This document shows, in pieces, positions 1 to 9,900 of a DNA stretch of 28,282 nt. The notes beneath the pieces are model-generated. The model searched no databases, was not told the DNA's origin, and worked only from the letters and a program-made list of their open reading frames with translations. Each line of letters begins with the position of its first letter. Positions within the stretch are counted from its first letter, which is position 1. A program made the position numbers and the translations under genes. This stretch comes from Actinoalloteichus_B caeruleus (GTDB taxonomy: Bacteria > Actinomycetota > Actinomycetes > Mycobacteriales > Pseudonocardiaceae), in the NCBI RefSeq assembly GCF_000718005.1, contig NZ_JODV01000034.1; one strand, given 5' to 3'.

Positions 1-1
1 G

Positions 2-165
2 GTGGAGTCGGGGCAGGCGTTCCGGGAGATGGGTTTCGATTCGTTGACCGCGGTGGAGTTGCGGGGTCGGTTGACGGCGGTCACGGGGTTGTCCCTGCCG
101 GCGACGTTGGTGTTCGACTACCCCACCCCGGAGGTCCTTGCCCAGGGTCTTCGCGACATCGTGTT
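2..165 (+). other. ACP domain, C-terminal part (upstream module)
   Basis: The first codons encode FREMGFDSLTAVELR, the phosphopantetheine attachment site of a PKS ACP, with Ser at 41-43 (GFDSL). It is followed by the usual LPATLVFDYPTP end. The N-terminal helix is outside the window. This ACP carries the chain that KS1 receives within the same polypeptide. Confidence 0.93.
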
Positions 166-3100
166 CGGCGCCGACCCGGTTGACGTCCCCGTCGCCCCGC
201 CGCGTGGCGCGGATGACGAGCCCATCGCGATCGTCGCCATGAGCTGTCGCTACCCCGGCGGGGTGTCCTCGCCGGAGGACCTGTGGCGGCTGGTGGCCGA
301 CGGGACGGACGCCGTCGGCGAGTTCCCGACCGACCGGGGCTGGGACGTCGAGCGCCTGTACGACGAGGACCCGGACCAGCCCGGCACGACGTACTGCCGG
401 GAAGGCGGCTTCCTCGACGGCGCCACCCGGTTCGACCCCGACTTCTTCGGGATCTCCCCCCGCGAGGCGCTGGCGATGGACCCGCAGCAGCGGATCCTGC
501 TGGAGGCCACCTGGGAGGTGTTCGAACGGGCCGGCATCGACCCCGTGACGGCGGACGGCAGCACCACCGGTGTGTTCGTGGGCACCAACGGTCAGGACTA
601 CCCGTCCCTCCTGGCGATGTCCCCGGACGCACTCGAGGGCTACCTCGGCACGGGAAACGCCGCGAGCGTCGTCTCCGGCCGCGTCTCCTACACCTTCGGT
701 CTCCAGGGACCCGCCGTCACCGTCGACACCGCGTGCTCCTCGTCGCTGGTCGCGCTTCACCTCGCCGCGCGTGCCCTGCGGGCGGGGGAGTGTTCGATGG
801 CGCTCGCCGGTGGTGTGACGGTGATGGCCACCCCGTCCACCTTCGTCGACTTCAGCCGGCAGCGCGGACTGGCACCCGACGGCCGGTGCAAGTCCTTCGG
901 GGAAGCCGCCGACGGCACCGGCTGGGCTGAGGGGGTCGGCGTCCTGCTCGTCGAACGGCTCTCCGACGCGCGACGCCTCGGCCACCCGGTCCTCGCCGTG
1001 CTGCGCGGCTCGGCGGTGAACTCCGACGGAGCGTCCAACGGGCTGACCGCGCCGAACGGGCCCTCCCAGCAGCGGGTCATCCGCCAGGCACTGGCCGACG
1101 CGGGTCTGTCACCCACCCAGGTCGACGCGGTGGAGGCGCACGGCACCGGCACGGTCCTCGGCGATCCCATCGAGGCGCAGGCCGTGCTCGCCAGCTACGG
1201 TCAGGACCGGGACGAGGACCGTCCGTTGTGGCTGGGGTCGCTGAAGTCCAACATCGGGCACGCCCAGGCCGCGGCCGGTGTCGGTGGCGTCATCAAGATG
1301 GTGATGGCCATGCGGCACGGCATGCTGCCGAGGAGCCTCCACATCGACGCTCCCACCTCGCACGTCGACTGGTCGTCCGGTGCCGTCGCGCTGTTGACCG
1401 AGCAAGTCCCGTGGCCGGAGACCGGTGAGCCCCGTCGGGCCGCCGTGTCCGCGTTCGGCGTCAGTGGCACCAACGCGCACGTCATCGTGGAGTCGCCGCC
1501 CCGGGAAGCCGAGAAACCCCGAGCGGAGGCGCCAGCGCCTCCCGTCGTGCCCTGGCTGCTGTCGGCGAAGTCCCCGGCTGCCCTCGCCGACCAGGCACGT
1601 CGGCTGCTGGCCCACGTCCAGGACCAGGACCAGGAACCGGATCGGGTGGACGTGGCCTACTCCCTGGCGACCAGCCGGGCGGCCCTGCCGCACCGTGCGG
1701 TCGTCTTCGACGAGGCGGACCTCGCCGACCTGGACACCTCGCCGGGCGTGGTCCGCGGCGTCGCCTCCGACGGCAGGGTCGCGTTCCTCTTCTCCGGTCA
1801 GGGCGCCCAGCGCGCCACGATGGGACGTGGCCTGTTCGAGGCCTACCCGACGTACGCCGACGCCTTCGACGCGGTGTGCGCCGAACTCGACCGGCACCTC
1901 GACCGCCCCGTCCGGGACGTGGTGTTCGAGGGCGGGGACCTGATCGACCAGACGGTCCACGCCCAGGCCGGGTTGTTCGCCGTCGAGGTGGCCCTGTTCA
2001 GGCTCCTCGAATCGTGGGGTGTGACACCCGACCTCGTGCTCGGGCATTCGATCGGTGAGCTCGCGGCCGCCCACGTGGCCGGGGCGATGTCCCTCACCGA
2101 CGCGGCCGAGCTGGTCGCGGCCCGGGGTGCCCTCATGCAGGCCCTGCCCGGTGGTGGCGCGATGGTGTCGCTGCGCGCCAGCGAGTCCGAAGTGGCCCCG
2201 CTGCTGTCCGATCGGGTCTCCCTGGCGGCCGTCAACGGGCCCGGGACCGTGGTGCTGTCCGGCGACGACGACGCCGTCGCCGACGTGGTGTCGAGGTTCC
2301 CCGACCGGAAGTCGACCCGCCTGCGGGTGAGCCACGCGTTCCACTCGGCCCACATGGACGGCATGCTCGACGACTTCCGCGCCGTGGCGGGTCGGCTCAC
2401 CCTCACCGAGCCGACGATCCCGGTGGTGTCCACCCTCACCGGCGGCGTCGTCACCGACGAGCTGCGGGACCCGGAGCACTGGGTGCGCCAGGTCCGGGAA
2501 CCGGTGCGGTTCGCCGAGGGCATGGCGACCCTGCGTGACCAGGCGGTGACGACCTTCCTGGAGCTCGGGCCGGACGGCGCCCTCGCGGCACTGGCCGGTG
2601 TGGACACCCCCGTGATCCCGTTGCTGCGCCGTGGGAGGGAGGAACCCCGCGCGGTCGTCACCGCACTCGCCGAACTGCACGTGCGCGGCGGCGCCGTGGA
2701 CTGGGGCACGTTCTTCGCTGGCGTCGACGCCCGGCGGGTGGACCTGCCGACCTACGCCTTCCAACACGAACGGTTCTGGCCGGCCGGGACCGCGATCTGG
2801 GCCGGTGACGCCAGCGCGTTCGGACTCCGCTCCGCCGACCACGCGCTGCTCGGCGCCGCCATGACGCTGGCCGACTCCGACGGCCTCGTCCTCACGGGAC
2901 GGCTGTCCACACGCTCCCACCCGTGGCTGGCCGACCACGTCGTACTCGGATCCGTCCTGCTCCCCGGGACGGCCTTCGTGGAGCTGGCCCTCCACGCCGG
3001 ACAGCGGGTGGGGTGCGGTCTCCTCGAGGAACTGACCCTGCACGCCCCCCTTGTCCTCGACGAGCACGGCGGCGCCGCGGTCCAGGTGACCGTCGGCGCC

Positions 3101-6100
3101 CCTGACGGCGCCGGCCGCCGACCGGTCCGGGTGAGCTCCAGCGCCACCGACGACGAGGACCAGTGGCGGCAGCACGCGACCGGGGTGTTGGCACCCCTCG
3201 CCGCCCACGTCGCCGAGGGACTCCAGGAGTGGCCACCCGCCGGTGCCGAACCCGTCGACGTGGACGACTTCTACACCGGGCTCGCCGCGGCCGGGTTCGA
3301 GTACGGCCCGGCCTTCCGGGGGGTGCGCGCGGCGTGGCGTCGCGGCGACGGAGTCGACGCTCAGGTCTTCGCCGAGGTCGCCCTGCCCGAGGACGTCAGC
3401 GTCGAGCGCTTCGGGATCCACCCCGCGCTGCTGGACGCCGCCCTCCACCCGCTGTCCCTCGCGGGTTCCGGGCAGTGGGGCCTCCCGTTCGCGTGGTCGG
3501 GTGTGCGGCTGACCGCCGTTGGAGCCACCGCTGCCCGGGTCCGCATCACCCCCGGCGGCTCCGGGGTCTCGGTGACGGTCGCCGACGTCGCGGGTGAGCC
3601 GTTGGCCACGGTCGACTCCCTGGCGCTGCGGCCCCCGCAGGGGCAGCCGGAGCCCGCCGGTCCGACCGACGACGCGTTGCTCCGGGTGGCCTGGCCGCCG
3701 CTGCCCCTGCCGGACGGGGCCGCCGACAAGCGTGTCGTCGTGCTCGGGGACCCCGCCTGGCTCGCCCCGCTCGGCCTGCCGGCGCACGGCGGGCTCGCCG
3801 AGCTGACGACCGTGCCCGACGTCGTCGTGGTCACGGTCGAGGCGGCGGGCACCGACCAGGTGAGCGCCGTCCATGACAGCTCCCGTGCCCTGCTCCGACT
3901 GGTGCGGGAATGGTTGACCGACGACCGGTTCGCCGCCGCGCGGCTCGCCGTCGTCACCCGGGGCGGCGCCGGACCCGACGGCGCGTCGGACCTCGCCGGC
4001 GCCGCCGCCTGGGGGCTGCTCCGCTCAGCCCAGACGGAGAACCCGGGGCGGCTGGTCCTCGTCGACGTCGACACCCACCCAGCCACGCCCGCCTCGGTGA
4101 TCGCCGCGCTGTCCACCGGGGAGCCGCAGGTCGCGGTGCGGGAGGGCGAAGCCCTCGTTCCCCGCCTGCGACGGGCGTCGACGACCGGGGCCCTCCGCGC
4201 TCCGGCCGCGACGCCGTGGCGCCTGGACACCACTGGGGCCGGCACCATCGACGCCCTGGCGTTGGTGCCGGTGCGGGAGGCCACCGAGCCACCCTCCGGG
4301 GGGATGGTGCGCGTCGGCGTCCGCGCTGCCGGTGTGAACTTCCGAGACGTGCTGATCGCGCTGGGCATGTACCCGGGCGACGCCACGATGGGCATCGAGG
4401 GCGCCGGCGTGGTCCTCGACGTGGGACCCGACGTCACCGGCCTGGCACCCGGCGACCGGGTGATGGGCCTGCTGACCGGAGGTTTCGGTCCGGTGGCCCT
4501 CACCGACCACCGCATGCTCGCCAGGATCCCCGACGGCTGGTCGTTCACCGACGCGGCTGCCACCCCGGTCGCCTTCATGACCGCCTACTACGCCCTCGTC
4601 GACCTCGCCGGGGTGCGGGCCGGGGAGCGGGTCCTCGTCCACGCCGCCGCCGGCGGTGTCGGCATGGCCGCCGTCCGACTCGCCCACCACCTCGGGGCGG
4701 AGGTGTTCGCCACCGCCAGCCCCGGGAAGTGGCCCGTCGTGCGGGAACTCGGGGTGGACGACGACCACCTGTCCTCCTCGCGCACCGTCGAGTTCGAGCG
4801 GAAGTTCCGCGACAACAGCGGCGGCGACGGCGTTGACGTGGTCCTCAACTCCCTGACGGGCGAGTTCCTCGACGCGTCGTTGCGGCTCCTCGCCGACGGC
4901 GGCCGGTTCGTCGAGATGGGCAAGACGGACCCGCGTGACCCGGACGGCGTCTCCTACCGCGCGTTCGACCTCGTCGAGGCCGGGCCGGAACGCATCGGCC
5001 AGCTGCTGGCGGAGGTGCTGGCGCTGTTCGAACGCGGCGCGCTGCGGCCCCTGCCCGTCAGGACCTGGGACGTCCGGCGCGCACCCGAGGCGTTCCGGTA
5101 CCTCGCCAAGGCACGGCACGTCGGCAAGGTCGTCCTCACCGTGCCCGCGCCGGAGCCGCACCACGGAACGGTCCTCGTCACCGGCGCCACCGGCGCGCTC
5201 GGTGGGCTGGTCGCCCGCCACCTGGTCACCGAGCACCACGTGCCCAGCCTCCTGCTGGCCGGCCGTCGAGGCGCCGACGCCCCCGGCATGGCCGAGCTGG
5301 CGGACGAACTGCGCGCCACCGGAGCCCAGGTGACCCTCGCGGCCTGCGACGTCGCCGACCGGGACGCGCTCGCGGAGCTGCTCGCCGGGATCCCGGCCGA
5401 GCAGCCCCTGACCGGTGTCGTCCACGCCGCCGGCCTGCTCGACGACGGCGTGGTGACCGCCCTCACCCCGGACCGCCTCGACGCCGTGCTGCGGCCCAAG
5501 GTCGACGCCGCCTGGCACCTCCACGAACTCACGGCACACCTCGACCTGTCCCTGTTCGTCCTGTTCTCCTCCGTGGCTGGAGTGTTCGGCGCGCCCGGCC
5601 AGGCCAACTACGCCGCGGCCAACGCCGTGCTCGACGGCCTCGCCGAACTGCGCGGAGCACGGGGTCTCGTGGCGACCTCCGCTGCCTGGGGCCCGTGGAG
5701 CGCGGGCGGCGGCATGATGGGGGAGCTCGCCGACGGCGACTCCGGTCGGGTCGCCCGGTCCGGAATCGTGCCGCTGACCCGGGACCGCGGCCTCGCGCTC
5801 CTCGACGCGGCCGTCCTCGGCCCCCACCCCGCGGTCGTCCCCGTCGGACTGGACGTGCCCGCGCTGCGCGGCCGCGCCTCCTCCGGTGGCCTGCAACCAG
5901 TGCTGCACGAACTCGCCAGGGTCGACAGCCGTCGGCGAGCCGAGACCAGCGACGACTCGGCCCTGGCACGCCGGCTCACGGGACTGCCACCCGCCGAACG
6001 GGACCGCGCCGTCCTCGACCTGGTGCGCGGGCACGTCGCCGCCGTGCTCGGCCACCCGAGCCCTGAGGCGATCGACGTCACGCGGCCGTTCTCGGAACTG

Positions 6101-6961
6101 GGTTTCGACTCGCTCACCGCCGTCGAGCTGCGCAACCGGCTCGGCGCCGCCACCGGTGCCCGACTGCCGGCGACGCTGGTGTTCGACCACCCGACGCCGG
6201 CGGTGCTGGCCGGGTTCGTCCTCGCGGAACTGCTCGGCGCCGCTCCGGTGACCGACGAGGAGACCCCGGCGCCCGTCCACGTCGACGAGCCGATCGCGAT
6301 CGTCGGCATGAGCTGCCGCTTCCCCGGCGGTGTCGAGTCCCCGGACGACCTGTGGCGCCTCGTGCTCGCCGGTCGCGACGCGGTCGGCCCGCTCCCCACC
6401 GATCGGGGCTGGCGGTTGGACCTCCCCGACGGGCTCGAGATCCCCGCGCTCCAGGGAGGGTTCCTCTCCGGAGCCGGGGACTTCGACGCCGGGTTCTTCG
6501 GCATCTCGCCGCGTGAGGCGTTGGCGATGGACCCCCAGCAGCGGTTGCTGCTGGAAGCCACCTGGGAAAGCCTGGAACACGCGGGCATCGGGCCGTCCGG
6601 ACTGCGGGGAAGCCGCACGGGCGTCTTCGCCGGGACCGCGTACTCCTCGTACGGCTCGGGGATGATGAGCACCGAGCAGATGCGGGGCCACGCGCTCACC
6701 GGGACCGCGACCAGCGTCATCTCGGGGAGGATCGCCTACTCCTTCGGGTTCGAGGGCCCGGCGGTGTCGGTGGACACCGCCTGCTCGTCCTCGCTGGTGG
6801 CCCTGCACCTGGCGGCGCAGGCCCTGCGGGCAAGGCGTTCTCCGAGGCCGCGGACGGCACGGGCTGGGCCGAGGGCGCCGGGATGCTGGTGCTGGAAAGG
6901 CTGTCCGACGCGCGGCGCAACGGGCACCGCGTCCTGGCGGTGGTCCGCGGTTCGGCCGTGA
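2..6961 (+). CDS. Type I PKS, first open segment: ACP end, module A (KS-AT-DH-ER-KR-ACP) and the start of KS2
   Basis: This frame-2 segment is open from the window edge, so its true start is upstream. It encodes the tail of an ACP (about residues 1-55), KS1 (73-497), AT1 (593-884), DH1 (947-1210), a KR structural half (about 1220-1400), ER1 (1406-1715), KR1 (1721-1900), ACP1 (about 1997-2077, Ser 2037) and the first 180 or so residues of KS2 including its active-site Cys (6782-6784). After about 6831 the translation becomes Arg/Pro-rich and unlike any KS, ending at a TGA at 6959-6961. That tail of about 43 residues is out-of-frame KS sequence, not a real C-terminus. Module A carries a full reductive loop and a malonyl-type AT, so it should add a saturated two-carbon unit. 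Confidence 0.85.
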   Translation: MESGQAFREMGFDSLTAVELRGRLTAVTGLSLPATLVFDYPTPEVLAQGLRDIVFGADPVDVPVAPPRGADDEPIAIVAMSCRYPGGVSSPEDLWRLVADGTDAVGEFPTDRGWDVERLYDEDPDQPGTTYCREGGFLDGATRFDPDFFGISPREALAMDPQQRILLEATWEVFERAGIDPVTADGSTTGVFVGTNGQDYPSLLAMSPDALEGYLGTGNAASVVSGRVSYTFGLQGPAVTVDTACSSSLVALHLAARALRAGECSMALAGGVTVMATPSTFVDFSRQRGLAPDGRCKSFGEAADGTGWAEGVGVLLVERLSDARRLGHPVLAVLRGSAVNSDGASNGLTAPNGPSQQRVIRQALADAGLSPTQVDAVEAHGTGTVLGDPIEAQAVLASYGQDRDEDRPLWLGSLKSNIGHAQAAAGVGGVIKMVMAMRHGMLPRSLHIDAPTSHVDWSSGAVALLTEQVPWPETGEPRRAAVSAFGVSGTNAHVIVESPPREAEKPRAEAPAPPVVPWLLSAKSPAALADQARRLLAHVQDQDQEPDRVDVAYSLATSRAALPHRAVVFDEADLADLDTSPGVVRGVASDGRVAFLFSGQGAQRATMGRGLFEAYPTYADAFDAVCAELDRHLDRPVRDVVFEGGDLIDQTVHAQAGLFAVEVALFRLLESWGVTPDLVLGHSIGELAAAHVAGAMSLTDAAELVAARGALMQALPGGGAMVSLRASESEVAPLLSDRVSLAAVNGPGTVVLSGDDDAVADVVSRFPDRKSTRLRVSHAFHSAHMDGMLDDFRAVAGRLTLTEPTIPVVSTLTGGVVTDELRDPEHWVRQVREPVRFAEGMATLRDQAVTTFLELGPDGALAALAGVDTPVIPLLRRGREEPRAVVTALAELHVRGGAVDWGTFFAGVDARRVDLPTYAFQHERFWPAGTAIWAGDASAFGLRSADHALLGAAMTLADSDGLVLTGRLSTRSHPWLADHVVLGSVLLPGTAFVELALHAGQRVGCGLLEELTLHAPLVLDEHGGAAVQVTVGAPDGAGRRPVRVSSSATDDEDQWRQHATGVLAPLAAHVAEGLQEWPPAGAEPVDVDDFYTGLAAAGFEYGPAFRGVRAAWRRGDGVDAQVFAEVALPEDVSVERFGIHPALLDAALHPLSLAGSGQWGLPFAWSGVRLTAVGATAARVRITPGGSGVSVTVADVAGEPLATVDSLALRPPQGQPEPAGPTDDALLRVAWPPLPLPDGAADKRVVVLGDPAWLAPLGLPAHGGLAELTTVPDVVVVTVEAAGTDQVSAVHDSSRALLRLVREWLTDDRFAAARLAVVTRGGAGPDGASDLAGAAAWGLLRSAQTENPGRLVLVDVDTHPATPASVIAALSTGEPQVAVREGEALVPRLRRASTTGALRAPAATPWRLDTTGAGTIDALALVPVREATEPPSGGMVRVGVRAAGVNFRDVLIALGMYPGDATMGIEGAGVVLDVGPDVTGLAPGDRVMGLLTGGFGPVALTDHRMLARIPDGWSFTDAAATPVAFMTAYYALVDLAGVRAGERVLVHAAAGGVGMAAVRLAHHLGAEVFATASPGKWPVVRELGVDDDHLSSSRTVEFERKFRDNSGGDGVDVVLNSLTGEFLDASLRLLADGGRFVEMGKTDPRDPDGVSYRAFDLVEAGPERIGQLLAEVLALFERGALRPLPVRTWDVRRAPEAFRYLAKARHVGKVVLTVPAPEPHHGTVLVTGATGALGGLVARHLVTEHHVPSLLLAGRRGADAPGMAELADELRATGAQVTLAACDVADRDALAELLAGIPAEQPLTGVVHAAGLLDDGVVTALTPDRLDAVLRPKVDAAWHLHELTAHLDLSLFVLFSSVAGVFGAPGQANYAAANAVLDGLAELRGARGLVATSAAWGPWSAGGGMMGELADGDSGRVARSGIVPLTRDRGLALLDAAVLGPHPAVVPVGLDVPALRGRASSGGLQPVLHELARVDSRRRAETSDDSALARRLTGLPPAERDRAVLDLVRGHVAAVLGHPSPEAIDVTRPFSELGFDSLTAVELRNRLGAATGARLPATLVFDHPTPAVLAGFVLAELLGAAPVTDEETPAPVHVDEPIAIVGMSCRFPGGVESPDDLWRLVLAGRDAVGPLPTDRGWRLDLPDGLEIPALQGGFLSGAGDFDAGFFGISPREALAMDPQQRLLLEATWESLEHAGIGPSGLRGSRTGVFAGTAYSSYGSGMMSTEQMRGHALTGTATSVISGRIAYSFGFEGPAVSVDTACSSSLVALHLAAQALRARRSPRPRTARAGPRAPGCWCWKGCPTRGATGTASWRWSAVRP

Positions 6962-9900
6962 ACTCCGATGGTGCGTCCAACGGGTTGACGGCGCCGAACG
7001 GTCCGTCCCAGCAGCGGGTGATCCGGCAGGCGTTGGCGAACGCGCGGTTGTCGGCGTCCGAGGTGGACGTGGTGGAGGCGCACGGGACGGGCACCGCGTT
7101 GGGTGACGTCGACGCGGGTCGACTGGGAGGCCGGTGCGGTGTCGCTGCTCACCGAGCAGCGGACCTGGCCCGAGACCGGACGGCCCCGCCGGGCCGCCGT
7201 CTCGTCGTTCGGGATCAGCGGCACCAACGCCCACGTGCTCCTCGAGGCGTGGTCCGAGGACCCCGACCGGAGCGAGGCGGTGGCGCCGGCCCCGGTCGTG
7301 CCGTGGGTGCTCTCCGCCCGTTCGGCCGAGGCGTTGACCGCGCAGGCGGCTCGTCTCCTCACCCACGTGGAGGACAGCGGAGCCGACCTCGTCGATGTCG
7401 GGTACTCCCTCGCCGCGACCAGGTCCGCGTTGCCGCACCGCGCGGTCGTCCTCGACAGGGCGGACCTCGAGGACCTGGCAACCGCGCCGAGGGCGGTCCG
7501 AGGAGTGGCCGAGCCCGGCAGGTTGGGCCTGCTGTTCTCCGGGCAGGGCGCCCAGCGCTCCGGGATGGGGCGCGGCCTGTACGAGGTGTACCCGACCTTC
7601 GCCGAGGCCTTCGACGCCACCTGCGCGGAGCTGGACAAGCACCTCGACCGCCCGCTCGCGCCGCTCGTGTTCGGCGGCGGACCGCTGCTCGACCAGACCG
7701 AGTACACCCAGGCAGGGCTGTTCGCCCTGGAGGTCGCGCTGTACCGGCTCGTCGAGTCGTGGGGCGTGACGGCGGACTTCCTGCTCGGCCACTCGGTCGG
7801 TGAGATCGCCGCCGCCCACGTCGCAGGCGTGTTCTCCCTCGCCGACGCCTGCCGCCTCGTCGTCACCCGGGGGCGGCTGATGGCGGCGTTGCCACCAGGT
7901 GGGGCGATGGTGTCCCTGGCGGCCACCGAGGACGAGGTCCGTCCCGCCCTGAACGACCGCGTCGCCATCGCCGCGGTCAACGCACCAGGGACCCTGGTGC
8001 TCTCCGGTGACGAGGACGCCGTGGACGAGGTGCTCACGCGCTTCGAGGGCCGCCGGAACCGCCGGCTCCGCGTCAGCCACGCCTTCCACTCGCCGCGCAT
8101 GGACCCGGTGCTGGCCGAACTCCGGACGGTGGTGTCCGAACTGGCCTTCGCGGAGCCCCGCCTGCCGCTGGTGTCGACCGTGACGGGCCACGTCGCCGAC
8201 ACCGAGGTCCGGGACCCCGAGTACTGGGTCCGCCAGGTGCGGGAGACCGTCCGGTTCTCCGACGCCCTGCGAAGCCTCGACGACCTCGGGGTGACCACGT
8301 TCCTGGAACTCGGTCCCGACGGGGGGCTCGCGGCCCTCGGGACGGACACCCTGCCGGGCGCGGTGTTCGCGCCCGCCCTGCGCAGGGGCCGGGACGAACC
8401 GGAGACCCTCGTCACCGGGCTCGCCACGACCCACGTGCACGGCCGGGACGTGGACTGGGCCGCCTACTTCGCCGGTTCCGGAGCCCGGCGCACCGACCTG
8501 CCCACGTACGCCTTCCAACACGAACGCTACTGGCTGAGCGCGGCCGAGCACCCGGCCGGCGCGGTCACCTCGGCCGGCCTGGGCGACGTCGACCACCCGC
8601 TCCTCGGCGCGGACGTCGAACTCGCCGGCGCCGGCGAACGGGTGTTCACCGGGGTGCTGGCGGTCTCGGCGCACCCGTGGCTGGCCGACCACTCCGTCCA
8701 CGGGGTGGCAGCGGTGCCCACGGCCCTGCTGGCGGACCTCCTGTTGCACGTCGGCCACCAGGTGGGCGCACCGAGGCTGGCGGACGTGACCGTGGAGCGA
8801 CCCCTGGTGGTGCCGGAGTCCGGCTCCGTCCGGTTCCAACTCGCCGTGGGCGCCACCGGGGAGGACGGGGACCGAAGGGCCGAACTGCACTCGTACCGGA
8901 ACGACGAGTGGGTGCGCCATGCCACCGCGACGCTCACCGGCGAGTCGGACACGCCCGAGGTGGCCCTGGCCGACTGGCCACCGCCCGGTGCGGTCCCCGT
9001 CAGCCTCGACGACCACTACGAACGTCTCGCCGACGTGGGCGTGGCCCACGGTCCGCTGTTCCGGGGACTGCGCGCGGCTTGGCGCCCGGCCGGCGACGAG
9101 ACGACGGTCCTCGTCGAGGTCACCCTCCCCGAGGACACCCCGGTCGAGGGCTTCACCGTGCACCCCGCGTTGCTCGACGCCGCCGCGCAGGGCAGCCGCC
9201 TGCTCGGCGGTGACCTCGACGCGCTTCCCCTCGACTGGACCGGGGTCAGCGCCCACGCCGTGGGCGCCCGGGCGCTGCGGGTCCGGATCTCCCGGCGGGA
9301 CCAGGGATTCTCCTTGTTCGCGGCCGACGACACCGGTCTGCCCGTGGTCACGGTGGACCAGGTCACCTCGGCCACGCCCGTCCCCGAGGAACTGCTCGCG
9401 GCCTCCCCCGCCGACGGCACCGGCGCGGCGCTCCACGAGGTCGGCTGGTCACCGCGGTCCGCGACCGACGGCGACGAGGACCTCGTGTGGGCGGTCCTGG
9501 GCGATGGCACGCCACTGCCCACGTCGGCCGCCGGACGTCACGCCGACCTGGCCGACCTCGCCGCGCGGGAGACCATCCCCGACGTGGTGGTCACCTCGGT
9601 CACCACGCCAGGGGCAGCCGTCGTCGGAGCGACCCACGACGCCGTCTCCGCGCTGCTGGGCACCCTGCGGGAGTGGCTGGCCGACGACCGCCTCCGCGCC
9701 GCGCGGCTGGTGGTGCTGACGCGGGGCGCGGTCGCGACGACACCGGAAGCCGACATCACCGACCTGCCCGCCGCCGCGGCGTGGGGCCTCGTCCGGTCGG
9801 CCCAGACCGAGAACCCCGGGCGCCTCGTGCTGGTCGACCTGGGTGTCGACGGTGACGCCGAACGGCTACCGGCCGTGCTCGCCTCCGGCGAACCGCAGGT

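Larger units (their letters stand above)
6284..7246 (+). other. KS2 ketosynthase, module B, broken by two internal gaps
   Basis: The N-terminal part (EPIAIVGMSCRFPGG to ALRA, Cys 6782-6784) is in frame 2. The middle part with EAHGTGT is in frame 1 (6832-7107). The end (TSTRVDW to GTNAHVLLE) is in frame 2. Against KS1 about 106 nt are missing after 6831 and about 188 nt after 7107, removing the GGVTVMA/DGRC region and the PIEAQ to KSNIGH region with the second catalytic His. As written it cannot be a working KS. Confidence 0.85.

Noticed and set aside
7103..7105. GTG 7103 as the true start of a separate PKS gene
   Set aside because: The protein would begin in the last quarter of a KS with no docking domain and no Shine-Dalgarno. 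It is the continuation of gene 1 after a frame break.
4025..9436. Very long antisense open frame (about 1800 codons) opposite modules A and B
   Set aside because: Its translation is low-complexity, rich in Gly, Arg, Glu, Val and His, with no domain. It mirrors the codon bias of the + strand PKS and even runs through the KS2 breaks. It is a high-GC shadow.
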